Positions 52,065 through 64,000 of a DNA stretch of 64,000 nt are shown in pieces. Source of the DNA: Certhia americana (lineage: Eukaryota; Chordata; Aves; Passeriformes; Certhiidae); contig CM031858.1 in NCBI GenBank assembly GCA_018697195.1, positions 104,939,406 through 105,003,405 of the forward strand, written 5' to 3'. Numbering within the stretch: the first letter of the stretch is position 1; every line of letters begins with the position of its first letter. The notes beneath the pieces are model-generated. The model was not told the DNA's origin and did no database searches. It was given only the letters and a program-made list of their open reading frames with translations. A program made the position numbers and the translations under genes.

Positions 52065-55000
52065 AATTTCTTTATGTTATTAAAACTTCTCTAGTTTTTG
52101 ATTCTAATGACATGCTGATAGTCTAGATTAGCACATTACCCTCACAGATATCTGTGTAGTTAACTGATCTTTCATAGGCTTCTATAAAATCACTGAATCA
52201 TATCCTTGTTTAAAATGTGTATTTTAAACATACCAGCTAACTGGTGTGAACAGAAATGATTGAGCTTTGAATCAAAACCAGTTTTCTCTTGATTCGAGTC
52301 CATCCAATAATCCATTTGATTAATTCTTAGAAATTTTCAAAGTCAATAGGCTGTTAAGATCTTGATTTCTTACTGGGAATAAAACTTTCCTTAAAAGTCT
52401 GAACCTGGTACTTAGAAAAAAATATGTGTCCATGACATTATGTTGAGCAGAGCCAGACTGAAAAGAAATATCTTCTGATCAGTTAGAGGACTGCAGTCCC
52501 TCTAACTGAAATTGACCAAAGGATGGAAGCAGGATTCCTTAAATGTCCCTGAATATGGGACTTAGTCAACTTAATAACTGAACTAATTAGAAAATAGTAA
52601 GCAAATAAAAATCTATTATCTTCTGATTTGTTATATAAATTAAAGATTTAGTTTTGCGATTTTGATAAAGATTTTCCTATATAAACTCTACACATAAGAA
52701 TAAGCTTCCTTTGAGAAAGGACCACCAGCCTCAAGAGTATGAGAAGAAGTCTGGACAGTGCGGCAGTTTTTTCTCAGATTTGGTGTTCATAAATATTTTA
52801 ATTTTAAAGAAATACAGAATTTTAAAATGTTGCATGCAGTAAGACACAGACTGAGTAAAGCCTTTTCCTTAGGGATGTTAGTCAGGAAGCCAGAAATCAG
52901 CCTCCACATCCTTCCTGTATATCTTCTTTCCCTTCCACTCCACTCTCCTCTCTCCCCATCTGCTGTATCTGAAGTTGCCTCCATGCCTCAAGGACAATTT
53001 CCTGATGTTCACTGGCAAGGAGAATGCTTCTAAAATAATATCTTCCCCCACATACCAGGTGCACCTCACGTAATCCATCCTACTGCAAAAGTAGTCTTGC
53101 TTGACAACGAATTACTCTGGGCCTGCACAGAACTGGGAGCAGAAATAGGGAGCATTTGAGGCAGGGGTCTAACATAGAAGCAGGATATGTGAGTAGGGAA
53201 TTTATTCTAACAGTGGTGTTGGTACAGAAAAAAACCCTGTACTTGCCTATCCTGGACTGGAGTTTCCTGCTCAGGTGTCTAATCCACTCTACAATTAATT
53301 CCTTTTTTATTTATAAAGATAGGAAACTGTAATAGTGACTGGTCTGTCACTATTATAATTTCTCATAATTTCTTCTTATTATTCTACAATTTCACACATT
53401 TTACTGCTTTATTAAAATGGTTGCATAGAAACAGAATATGGAATAAGAGGCAATCAAGGAGAACAATGAAAAGATTGGTGAATAAAAGGTCAAGTTATTT
53501 CACAGCACTGAAAGTTTCCATGAAAACATAGAGTGACATATCTTTGAGGCTATCACCTGAGATACCTAAAAACAAGATCACTATGATAGAGACCTTGGTT
53601 GGTCTAATGTGAGAAACATACAGTCTCATTTATTATGCTTTCCTATCTGTTGGAATTCCTTGTATGGATTATCCTCTTTTTAGGAGGAAAGCAGGAAACA
53701 TAGCAGGTTTATTTGTACCAGGTAGCTATTGCACTCTAAAATTTATCAGGTGCTCATCTATTCTTCAATGCCAGCAAAAGGAATAACTATAGCAAATGAA
53801 TAAAAATGAAAAAAAAAAAAAAAGGAAATAAAATAGTAAAAAATATCTATGGTCAGTATGAATGATCAACCTTCCTCGTCTTAATTAATTTTAATTTGCA
53901 GATTCATAGTGGAAATTTGATGTTGTTATCCAGTCTACTTGATCACAATATTCCCTTAATATTTTTATTTATTTTTCTATTCTTAATCTTGATGGTGTTG
54001 ATAACTGTGTACTATCCAGCATGCTAAATTGGCTGAGGTATGAAGAGTCCCTGTAGCCTCAGATTCTGAAGCTGAGAACTAGGTCAAGTATTTCAATAAA
54101 TGTTGTGTCTAGATGAAATAATAGACATCATAGACATAGTACATCCACACTATGTTGATCTAAGGTTTCTGATAGTCTCTAATTAAGTAGACCACTCCCA
54201 CACATGTTCTTGAAATAGTCTTCTCAAGGTGCTAATTAATAAGCACAAATATCCTCTAACATATGTAGATGCATTTAACAAAATATGTTTCTAGCCTCCC
54301 ATGAGACTTGAGTATTATACAGTTATGTGGCCAACTAGTTTCACCCAAAAAAAGAGACAATTTAATGTAGATCTGAAAGAAGTGTTTTTCTATTTCATTA
54401 ACAGATTGTTAGCAAAATGGGTTAGGCTCTGATACGCTTACTTGTTTAAGAGTAACAATGCATATAATTTATGCTGTATCTGAAAAAAAACCACTCTGAA
54501 TCAAACAAAACCCACTGGTGGACAAAGGTATCTCTTATCAGAGTTAGAATATCAGATTCTGATATTTACTAAGGCTGAGATGATGACAGCTTGCTACTCT
54601 GAGCATGTTTACAAACATAGGCTCACAATTCACTGATGTACTGAATTAGCAAACTCCACTTGGAAACACTGGGCTCCATTCTGATCCCTGTTTCACCAGT
54701 TGATGGCCAGAAGGAAGGGGAGTGCATTATTCACACTGAGCCTTCAGGTGGGGCTCATACCTGCAATGGGCTGAGAAAGATGCAAACCTTGCTTCATGTG
54801 TCATCTGAGTAGGTTTAGGTGGAGCCCACAAAAACAGCATCAAATAATTTCCAGCATCAACGAAATACAAGATGGGTGCCACTAACAACTCACTGGTACT
54901 CCAAAAAGGTGAGGATGCCACAAGCACAGGTCTATGATGCATGTGTGCAGGGCAAAGCTGTACTGTACTTGCCAAGTCCAGTCCAAGTGCTGCCATGATA

Positions 55001-58000
55001 CCTCATCCCCTGGCAGAAGCTGATCTATGTGTCATTATATATGCCTAGGCTTTGTCTACCTTGGCTGTTGCTTTAATAATAACAATAAAAATAATGACAG
55101 CAATAATTCACCATTAATAACAACATAATTATAGTGAAAAATAGTAATATTTCCTGTTTACATAAAAATGTCTGCACTGAATCAGACCAAAGGTTTTTTT
55201 ACCCTCATTCTGACTCCTACCACTGGTCTGTGCAAATGCTTGGAGCTGTATGATCACTAGGACACGCGCAGATGTAAAGTTCACTAGGACCTACTCCAGC
55301 TTATTCCAGCTGGGAATTGGCCCACTATTGCTAGGCAGCACACTGAAAACCTCCATGTTCTCCACGGGAAATCTCACTGCCTACTGATGTGCTATTTACA
55401 TCTTGATGTAAACATGCAATTTAATATTGCATGCAAATTTCAGTGAAAAGCAACATCCAGAATTAATATGTTTCTGAAAACTAGACAGCCTTATAAAATT
55501 TTTTCCCATGTAACTTCTTACTTTTTTCCTTTTAGTTTGATCATATGGTGCCTGTGTAACAGACTGCCTTTAAAGCATGAAAGAACTTTTTCTTGTACTA
55601 AGCTTACATGGAAATGTAAGATATTGAGTTCCGTGCAAGTTTTTTACAGCACTCAAACATCAAATCCCTGCTCACCAGCAAGCACTACCTTTGTTTTACA
55701 AAAGCCAGTGATGAGAATAATAATCATAACCTCAGCCAAAAGGATTGTTTAGTGCAGGACAGCATCGCACACAAAGCTCTTGGCAGAAGCGCTACTTAAG
55801 CCTATGCAAGGAAATACTTGCTGACACAATTCACAGGTAATGTCCTAGATATCAAAAGAAGATGTTGCAGTACTGACATTTATTCTTACGTATGACCATG
55901 AATATTTCATGATCAAGCAGATTAAAACCTGTCTTAGGGAATTAATTCTGAGCTGTTTACTACAAAATTCTCTGTTGAGTCAAAGCTGCATTTTCCATAT
56001 TGTTTTGGTACAGAATATAGTAAATATATTTAAATCAACCCAATCAGAACATATATAGCATGTGTTCAGCTAAAATATTTAACATGACAAAAGTAGTAGT
56101 TGTGTGGAATTAATATAATGAATTGTTGTTGCTAACTATTAAAATAGCTGCAAACAAATTTTCCAGCAATTCTTTCATGCTCAGAAATACAAGATGAGTT
56201 TGAAAACAAGAAAAAAATTCATTATTTGTGAAAGCCTTGTATAAGTTAACTCAAGCACCACCCCCCAATTCAAGCATACATTTGTCCTCATCTCACCTCT
56301 GAATCATCTGTTCAATCTGCCCTTTCTCCATCATGCTGTGCTGAACTCATTGCTTCAGTCATATGAAATAGGAAGCTGGGAGACAGAAATGTTTTTGCAA
56401 AGTACCATGGATGGCTCTCATTCAGAAACAGTAAAATAGAAATGGTATGAAAGGACATCAGCTGCCAGATTATACGTAGAGGGACACATCCTTTCAATGA
56501 ACTAGGCTTACAAGTTAGAAGCAAAGACTTGGTATTTGGAAGAAAAATGTTGTTTTTTTTAATCTAATGATGCAGGGTCTTGATTCAACAAACAGCCTAT
56601 TACTCAATATGTTCTTCATGTCACACTTGCTTCTGAGTAACAGGTAAACTGGAGTCTCTGCACACACAGTATCCATTGAGGGAGTGTGCTTTTGTGTGCC
56701 TGCAGCATTTTCATGCTCATTTATATAGAGTTGCTTTACCTTGTTGCATACTCTCAAGAACCACCAGTGGAACATAGTGGGAGTTAGGCAGTGCTTGGGA
56801 TAAAGGTGTGAGAGTGTCTCCCAGCAGGATGTCTCCCAGGCCATGTAGTGGCTCTCCTGTAAGAAAAACAGATTAAAAAACTCAGCCACCAACCAACTGT
56901 GGCTATCCCCCAAATCCAAACATTTCAGGGAGTACGTAGCTTGTATTTATCCTTCATAGCTCTTGACATGATGAAGGTCTAGTTATTAGTTTCAGGCAAC
57001 TGGAAGAGTTACACGTTGACTTCTTTTCCAGGAACTGGAAGAGAGTGATTCTTCCTCCCAGCTGGGGATTTAATGATTTTGACATTAACTTGGGTTCATT
57101 GCTTTCCTTAAAGTATTTTGCATTCTTTAATTCTAGATAATTGTCCATCAGGGCAATTATAGAAAACAGCACAGCCTGGACCCCCAAAGTAGTGAAAACT
57201 CAATATTTTAAATTAAATCCACACCAACTGTGAGGCCTCAGCTCCTTGAAAATTAAAATCACAGTTCTTTCTTTCATGTTGTTTTTTATCAAATCAGCAT
57301 TTAGGGACTCAAAGAATTTTTTATACCAGTATATTTGACTTTGATGGTGGAATTGCCAACTGTGGAAGCAAGCACTTCCTAACTCAGAGCAATTTCTCCT
57401 CAAAGTAGGATTTAAATACCAACATTTTTGTTGATAGATTCTTATTCATGCCAAATGTGATCATTTCATGATGCTGAGGAAACTCCTAGAGCAAAAAAAG
57501 CAAATGAGAGAGATGGCCTTATGGAATCTACTTGTCATTCAGGTTAAAAAAACCCCACCACAAATGATTGGGAATTTGATATCTCTTAAAACATTACAGT
57601 ATTATTATTTTTTCTCACAAAATTAAGCAATAGGTTCTGTACCACAGAGGCAACTATAGGTTCAGAAAAACAAATGTAGAGAGCCCATGCAGGATAAGTA
57701 TTAGGCACTGGATCTCTAATGAAATATTATGGCTATTAATAAATGTTAGTGGAAAAATCAGAAGAATTATTATATTTTTTTCCTTTTTACTCTCACATTA
57801 TAAGAAAAACAAGTCCTATTATAAAGGAAATTTCCTTCTGGACACTAGGTTTAATGTTAATTACAATTCATGCAGCAGAAAGATCTAAAATTCACTATGA
57901 ATAATAAATTATAGTACTAAGCAGCAATTGTTCATATTAATTTGCTTTAATGACTTCATTCTGACTCAAATACAGGTAATTTCAAAGTACTATGATAGAA

Positions 58001-58065
58001 AAGTGAAAACAATGGTGATCCTTTATATAGTCTATGTCACATGGTGTGATTCTTGTGGCTGTCCT
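52065..58065. other. Non-coding sequence, no gene seen
   Basis: No recognisable gene. Open frames reach 134 codons (56515-56919, minus) without family features. A segment at about 54,660-55,020, less AT-rich than its flanks, holds an 89-codon minus-strand frame (54727-54996) I do not recognise; it could be an old repeat. An A15 run lies at 53,809-53,823, and AAT-rich simple sequence at about 55,070-55,135. Confidence 0.5.
53809..53823 (+). repeat. A15 homopolymer run
   Basis: Fifteen A residues in A-rich surroundings; nothing recognisable as a retrocopy next to it. Confidence 0.85.
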
Positions 58066-58138
58066 GTCAGGGACAGGAGCTGGACTTTGATGATCCTTGT
58101 GGGTCCCTTCCTACTCAGGAAATCATTTTCTGTGACTC
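58066..58138 (+). mobile_element. CR1 LINE, short 3' terminal fragment (different subfamily)
   Basis: Forward-oriented end of a CR1: GACAGGAGCTGGACTTTGAT, GATCCTTGTGGGTCCCTTCC, then TACTCAGGAAATC and a decayed tail resembling TTCTGTGACTCT. The GGGTCCCTTCC block marks a subfamily different from the copy at 51,980. The 5' part is absent. Confidence 0.8.
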
Positions 58139-61100
58139 TCCATTTTCGAAAACATGGTATTAGAATCTCTATGCTATCAAAAAGTTATTAGCTCATAAAA
58201 AATTCTATTTTTCTCTTCATCTTTGTAAATAGAAATAAAGTACCAATGGCAAATATGCATATATATACATACATACATATATATAATCACAGAAACACAT
58301 TATTACTTCCACTCCACTAACCAAAACCTCCAAATGCAGATTTCCAGGGACATGGTTTCTACTCGTATTTTAGTTATTTGGAGAGTTTGATGAGAACGGT
58401 AGTGGTTTCTGATATACATGCCAATAAGGAAAAAGACTGGCACCACCACCAAAATACCCAGAAAAATATGGATTTCAGAATGAAAGTAAAATTAAAAATA
58501 AATCCATATGTTTTAGAAAATGTACATTTACATGCAAAGTACTTGTAGTTGTTTAATTTAAGGTTCGGATACAGGCATCACTTATGGAGTCTATGGACAA
58601 AAAAATGAAAAGAAATGGATTTTTTTTACCTTTGTTCCAGAATGTTTGTTTCAAAGCACTCCAGAATGCTTTGGTACAGTGATCAAAAGCAGGTGTGCAT
58701 GAACATCTCAGTGCATCATTTGACCTTTGATTATCACATTATTTATTGCTCTTCTAGATGACATTCCTGCTTTGTTAAATCAGAATTATCATCCTGTCCC
58801 ATGTGGGTTCGCTGGGCTGTTTTGTAAAACTTCAATGTTATTACTGAAAACTGAGAATATAATGAGAAAAATGGAATGCTGTGTGCCAGTCCACTTGACA
58901 AGAGTGAGGAATGAAGACTTGCAGGGCTTAACTGGCCTTATTGCAGATTGTCCATGTGAAGGGAGGAGCTGGGGGTCAGAGGACATGTCTGCAGGGCACA
59001 GCAGGGAAAGCAGCCAATATTGCTTGAATGAGGAAAGTGCTGTAAGTTACTCTTCAATATTTGTTGGTAGCAATGCTGTAAATGTGGCCTTCCAGTTGCC
59101 ATGGTTACAAGCAGACTTTCATACAGACTGGTAACAAAAAAAGTGCCCTCCAGTTATTTGTTGCCTGTTTCACACGTTCCCCACTTTTCAGAATGATTTA
59201 TTCCAATTGCCTAGCACTTCTCATAGAAATATTCATCACCGTCTGGGGCTCAGTTTTTCATTCTTCTTCAGCTTCCACTAATAATTCAGGACATTGAAGA
59301 ACTGGAACAAATAGTAATGTTTTAACTTTTTTTTCTTAACACAGCAATTGCCTGGATGTGAACAGGTTAATTTTGTATAAAATTTAGTCTTTAAGACAGA
59401 ATTTCAGCCATACATGACTTTTCTTTTTCCTTTTCCCCCTATACATAAATATGTTAATTAATCAGTATCAAATTAATCTCTTCATCTAGCTTTTCAGAAC
59501 TGTTTGTCAGCCTCTGTGCCTCTACTGCAGAGCAAACAGACAAGACTGAAAACTAAGGTGAGAGCTGACTTAACTATTTCCAGTTCACGAAATTTAAAAA
59601 CTTCAAAAACATAAACCAGGAGAAGTAATTGAAACTTTGGTTTTTCCAAGAGCCATTGTAATGATCTACCATACATACTATTACTAGGGAAAGTACCACA
59701 AGGTCTGTCTCATAATTTTAATCATATAGGAAGAAATTCTGTGACTCTAGGATAATTCTCTGTTCATTGGTACAGCTTGAGAAAGAAAAGCTACGCCTGA
59801 CAGTCAAGATTCAAATTTTTCATGAGCATTTCATTGCATTGAGTGACTAACACTACAGAAACCATTCAGGTTATATCAGGTAAACTTCAAGCCATGACCA
59901 CCTCATGAGGAAATGAGCAAACTGTGTATCTTCCCATGCATATAATATGTCCCAGGAGAGACTGAGTGGGTAAGGGAGTTCCTCTCTGTTCCTTCAAATG
60001 CAACACAGATTTGTCAAAAAGAGGCTTCTGGCACTGAGAGAGACAGGGAGAGCTATTTGAAATCCTCAACGTGTATCTTCACTGACAACCCTTCAGTACC
60101 ACTCAACATGCAATCTACCATCCGTAATTGTCTCTCGACTTCAGGAGTTGAACATCTGTCTGCTGGGGATAATAGCATTTTTAAAGTTAATCTGTATTTG
60201 CACAAGCTCTACAGAAGCTGTTTATCAAAGCTTATTAGATGCTTGAATTGCTGAGTCTGTCATATAATTTTTATTTTTCTTTAATTGGTAGCAATATAGC
60301 AAGTAATTTCCTTAGCAGAAAGAAGTCCCTTCTGTATTATTGTAATTTTATAATAGATGCAATAGCAAGTCTTGGTAATTTGACAGTGTCCTTCTACACA
60401 TTTTAAACATTTCCTTCACAGCAGGTTTTTTTTTCATGAAACACAGTCTTTCCCACTCCATTCTTTCATGTCACCCTTTCCACTGCAGATAATACTTGTT
60501 GGTGTGGGAAAGCACAGTATATTAAAGTTATCAAGTTCATCCCCTGGGCAGGGTTCAAGGTGAATCAGCAGATCACTTTTTGGGGGGAAACATGAGGAGC
60601 TCTATTCAATGCAGCACCCATTGCATATGCCAGTGCTGTGGGTAAACAGTGGCACAAGGGGAGAATGGGAAGGGGATTTTGACCCAGTCCTTCGAGGACT
60701 AAATAATTTCTTCAGGGGGAAACATGAAGCCAGGTCCTTCCAGTCACACATGAGAGAAAATCATCAAAGGGAAAGTTTTCAGTTTGTGATTGCTCTGTAT
60801 AATTTCACACCTGTAATTAGTCACTGGTGCATTTTGCACAGGTCTGGGATGTCAGGCAGTGGTTTGAATTTCTTTCTCGTTTTCTTACCATCCTTCTTCT
60901 CAACATATCTTCACTTCTATGCAAAATTAAGTTCCTTAAAATCATCACTTCTGCAAGGTTTTGTGACTATTCTGGCTACTTTTATGTCATGATTTGAATT
61001 GAAGCAACAATTATGATTATTATTGTTACTTTGCTATTATTATTATTACCCAGAAAGAGAATTTGCTTTAGTATTGCCAAGGACATCTCAGAATGTAAAT

Positions 61101-64000
61101 TTCAGGAAGCCAACAGGACTCCTAGGAAATCTCACCTAGATTTTAAAGATGCTATATTTGTAGGGAGTAATGTCAGTACTGCTGCCTATCCCATCCAAGG
61201 AATGAGTTTCACTACTGGAACAGATGACAGCAGCAAGGCAATGACAATTGTGTAATGCCCTGTACTGCAAAAATCACATCTTCTGTTTGCCGCGTAGATT
61301 TTGAGGTAGCTCCAGAAAACTAGCCTTTATTTTTCAGTATTTTTTTTTTTTCATTTTAGTCATCTATGCCTTCAAATACCTTTCTTGATGTATTTTTCAA
61401 CCAGTATTTAGCACCCTCTGACAAGAGGATTGCTTAGCTGATTTTTAAAATATTGATGAAAGAAACCTCTGACCAGGTCAAGCAGGCAGTGTACTATTAA
61501 TGTGTAAAGATGTTTATTCTCAGTCTTTCAGACCACATCCTGAAGTAAAAAGAACATGAAAGTAAATAATCCACAGGTCCTTTTTCAAGAGCTGTGCAAT
61601 TTAAGAGGTCTTCTCACTTTTGTCCAAACATTGACAAAATGGCAGCCTCTGCTCAATTGTGTCTTACCAGGGGGGAGGCGTTATCAAGACATTATTTGAA
61701 CACAGGAAGAGTAACAAATTATCACAAGGAAAACTGAGTTGTGAAGTTGCTGTCACAGTTCTTCAATATATATTGGTAAACTAAAGGCTTCTGTCCTGTA
61801 ATGAAGGATGTGCAGAGTGATTTTCATTTACCACAATTGTGTGAAATTATCATAGGATACACATGAACACAGCAAGAAGTATCTTATATGATTGCAAGTT
61901 CCCATTTGATTCAACTACTTGGTTGTGGTAGCTGGACCCACATAAAAATACAATATTGTTTCCCCAAGGAAAACAATTGCAAGTTTGATGCTGTCCCTGT
62001 ATTTTATGTGAGTTAATGCTTTTATCTTCTTATAGCTAAATGATTAACTCCTGTCATTGGTATGCTGCTTGTATGTGCTGGCTGACCTTTAAAATAACAA
62101 GAAAAATTTTAAACCCACTCCTTATTAATACAACTCACACTTCAACTAGGAAATGAGCTGAAGCAATTTATACTTATGGCAGAAGGTGACATACGTGTTC
62201 CTGCTACAGAATTTCCAAAATATTTCAGAGGCATCTAAGGGCTTTTTTGTATCATTTCCCCACACATTTTTCCTGTCTCGGTGTTAATCAACACACCTTT
62301 CAATGTGCAAAGAAAAGCAGAAAACAAATGTAGATGGGAACAGAAAAAAAAAAAGAAAAAAAGAACAATGTTTAGTAACATCAATAATGGAGAAATTGCA
62401 GCTGTAGCTGGGCAGAGGACATTAGATTTTACAAGAATTTGTATTTCTTTGTTTGGGAGATTAGGTGGCTGCATATCTGAAGAGCTGGGTAAAAAAAAGC
62501 TAAAATGAGGGAAGGCTGAAAGACAATGTTGGGAATTACAAACAAGAAAATAATATATGCCAAGTTTTGGACAACTTGGACATTTACCATAACAATTTTC
62601 GTTTTCAGTCAATCTTAGATCTTAAATAAAAATAAGGGAATGTTAATACAATAATTTTCTATTCATCATTAATAATAAACAGAATAATTTAAGATTCAGA
62701 TACCTCAGGTTTGCAAATTAGTTCTCATAGTGAGTCAGAAGGCAGTGACCAAAGCAAAATTATCATGTGAACTGATGCAAGAATGTAGTAAATCCTTCAC
62801 AATGCTCATAAATCACAGGGATTATTGCTGTGCCTATTTCTCTGAACTTTTGTTCTTTCAAGTAATTTGATTCATCTCAGTCACCCTGCAGCTATTTCAC
62901 CAGTAAAAAGTACCTGAAACTTCAGGGTTTTTTATTCTGTGTCTGTGCATGGGGACTGCACACACATACATATGTGTGTACTTGGAGATTGCTTACAGCA
63001 ATCCCCAGTGCTCATCAGTCACTTGGTATTTCCAAGTTTAGACAACCACAGACCAAAGAAAGGACAACCCCATGATCAAAAAGTGGAAATCATTGCTCAA
63101 TACAAAAAACAAATACAAGCAACATCAACCAGTCATTCACATAGAGAAAAAGAGTGTTTGTGTCCCCCTATACATCACCAGTCACTACTGATCAACTCTA
63201 ATCTCTTTCCAGCTTCTCCCCCTTTGATTTGCAATCTGTAAGCAAGAAATTCAATGCTCCAGTCAAACAGAACATAAGAGGGGTAGGGATGAAGAGTGAC
63301 ATGTAAGGGTTTAAAGGAGGGGAAAATGAATTAATCCTGGGGTCAATTTGCCAAATCTCAAAGTATGCAATCTAAAAGGTACATTTTATGGAAAAGTAGC
63401 TATTTGAGACCAAGCTTTCCAAGGCAGATGAACATTTTGAATATATAATAAACGGAACTCAAAGTGTGGCAACTCAAAACTAAGCATATTTACTGTCCTT
63501 TGAATTTGGATTTCAATATTTTGTAAAGATCTATCTCCTAATAAATGACTAGGGAGGAAAATTTTTCTTCAAATACCACTGCTTCCACTGACATTAATAA
63601 TGAGAATTTTTTTATGTAGATGATATTTATGGAAATCTTTGTTAGAAATATTTCCATGCAAAAAAAAAAAATTATTGAGCTTTTTTTTTGGTTTTGAATT
63701 CTGATCCCAAAATATAATTAGATACAACTTTCCTTTTCTTTCTCTTTGATTATTCCCTTCTGACCTCACATGAGAACAAGACAGAGAAAAGAAATCAAGA
63801 TCTGGTAAAGAAATACAGATTAGAAAAAGAAACCACCAGCCATCCAACCTGAAGAATGAAGTCATCTGCAATTGAAGGTTATTTACTTGGGATCTCTGTT
63901 TAAAAAGAAGAAATTTTACAAGTCTTCTCTTCTTCCACTTCCCACATTAGAAAAACCTTGATTTACATGGCAAATATTTTTTCCTGGTTTTCTTAACCCT
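58139..64000. other. Non-coding sequence, no gene seen
   Basis: No exon or recognised transposon. The largest open frames are at 58727-59134 (+, 135 codons) and 60609-60992 (+, 127 codons). Both lack family features, and the first is antisense to another frame. A T12 run lies at 61,340-61,351 and several A runs near 62,343-62,363 and 63,660-63,671. Confidence 0.55.
58255..58286 (+). repeat. TA/TACA simple repeat
   Basis: Alternating TA units flank three CATA units. Short microsatellite, likely variable in length. Confidence 0.8.

Noticed and set aside
51629..52066. 145-codon open frame on the plus strand
   Set aside because: Its middle is the pentanucleotide array and its end is a CR1 tail, so the open frame is a by-product of repeats without stop codons.
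52180..52215. AAATCACTGAATCATA as another CR1 tail
   Set aside because: The adjoining sequence does not continue into any CR1 block.
1..64000. Bacterial or phage-type systems (operons, CRISPR arrays, toxin-antitoxin or defence islands)
   Set aside because: Coding density is essentially zero, no regularly spaced repeats of CRISPR type occur, and the transposons are avian CR1 and LTR elements.

Overview
This window looks like vertebrate, almost certainly avian, non-coding DNA: a gene desert or the interior of a very large intron. It is AT-rich and poor in CpG, with many A/T homopolymer runs. I see no convincing coding exon, RNA gene, bacterial-style operon, CRISPR array or tRNA. The longest open frames are about 120-150 codons, which is what chance gives in 64 kb of six-frame AT-rich DNA. 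None of them shows a domain or family signature I recognise.

The bird assignment rests on the transposable elements. Several segments match the 3' part of chicken-repeat-1 (CR1) LINEs, with their typical tail of near-repeats of ATTCTATG. They lie at 11046-11488 (minus), 26993-27872 (a minus copy split by a plus copy), 51980-52064 (plus) and 58066-58138 (plus). Three segments match a common avian ERVL-type LTR family: 25229-25511 (minus, lacking most of U3), 34135-34345 (plus, start of U3 only) and 46159-46718 (minus, nearly complete solo LTR). No retroviral gag, pol or env sequence was found next to them. I cannot name the species.

Layout: 1-11 kb is unremarkable AT-rich sequence with one poly-T/acceptor-like site. 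A CR1 lies at 11.0-11.5 kb. Low-complexity tracts lie at 15.77-15.83 kb, 17.79-17.94 kb (G/T-rich, with a quadruplex-type motif) and 22.57-22.61 kb. An LTR fragment is at 25.2 kb and a nested CR1-in-CR1 at 27.0-27.9 kb. At 28.5 and 30.5 kb lie the two arms of a nearly perfect inverted repeat (68 of 69 bases), which no repeat I recognise explains. LTR pieces follow at 34.1 and 46.2 kb, a composite TTTTA/TTTCA pentanucleotide array at 51.85 kb, and short CR1 tails at 52.0 and 58.1 kb.

I did not find an undescribed multi-gene system. The observations most worth checking are the inverted-repeat pair, the composite pentanucleotide array, the nested CR1 and the G-quadruplex motif. All family assignments were made by reading the sequence against remembered consensus sequences, without database searches.
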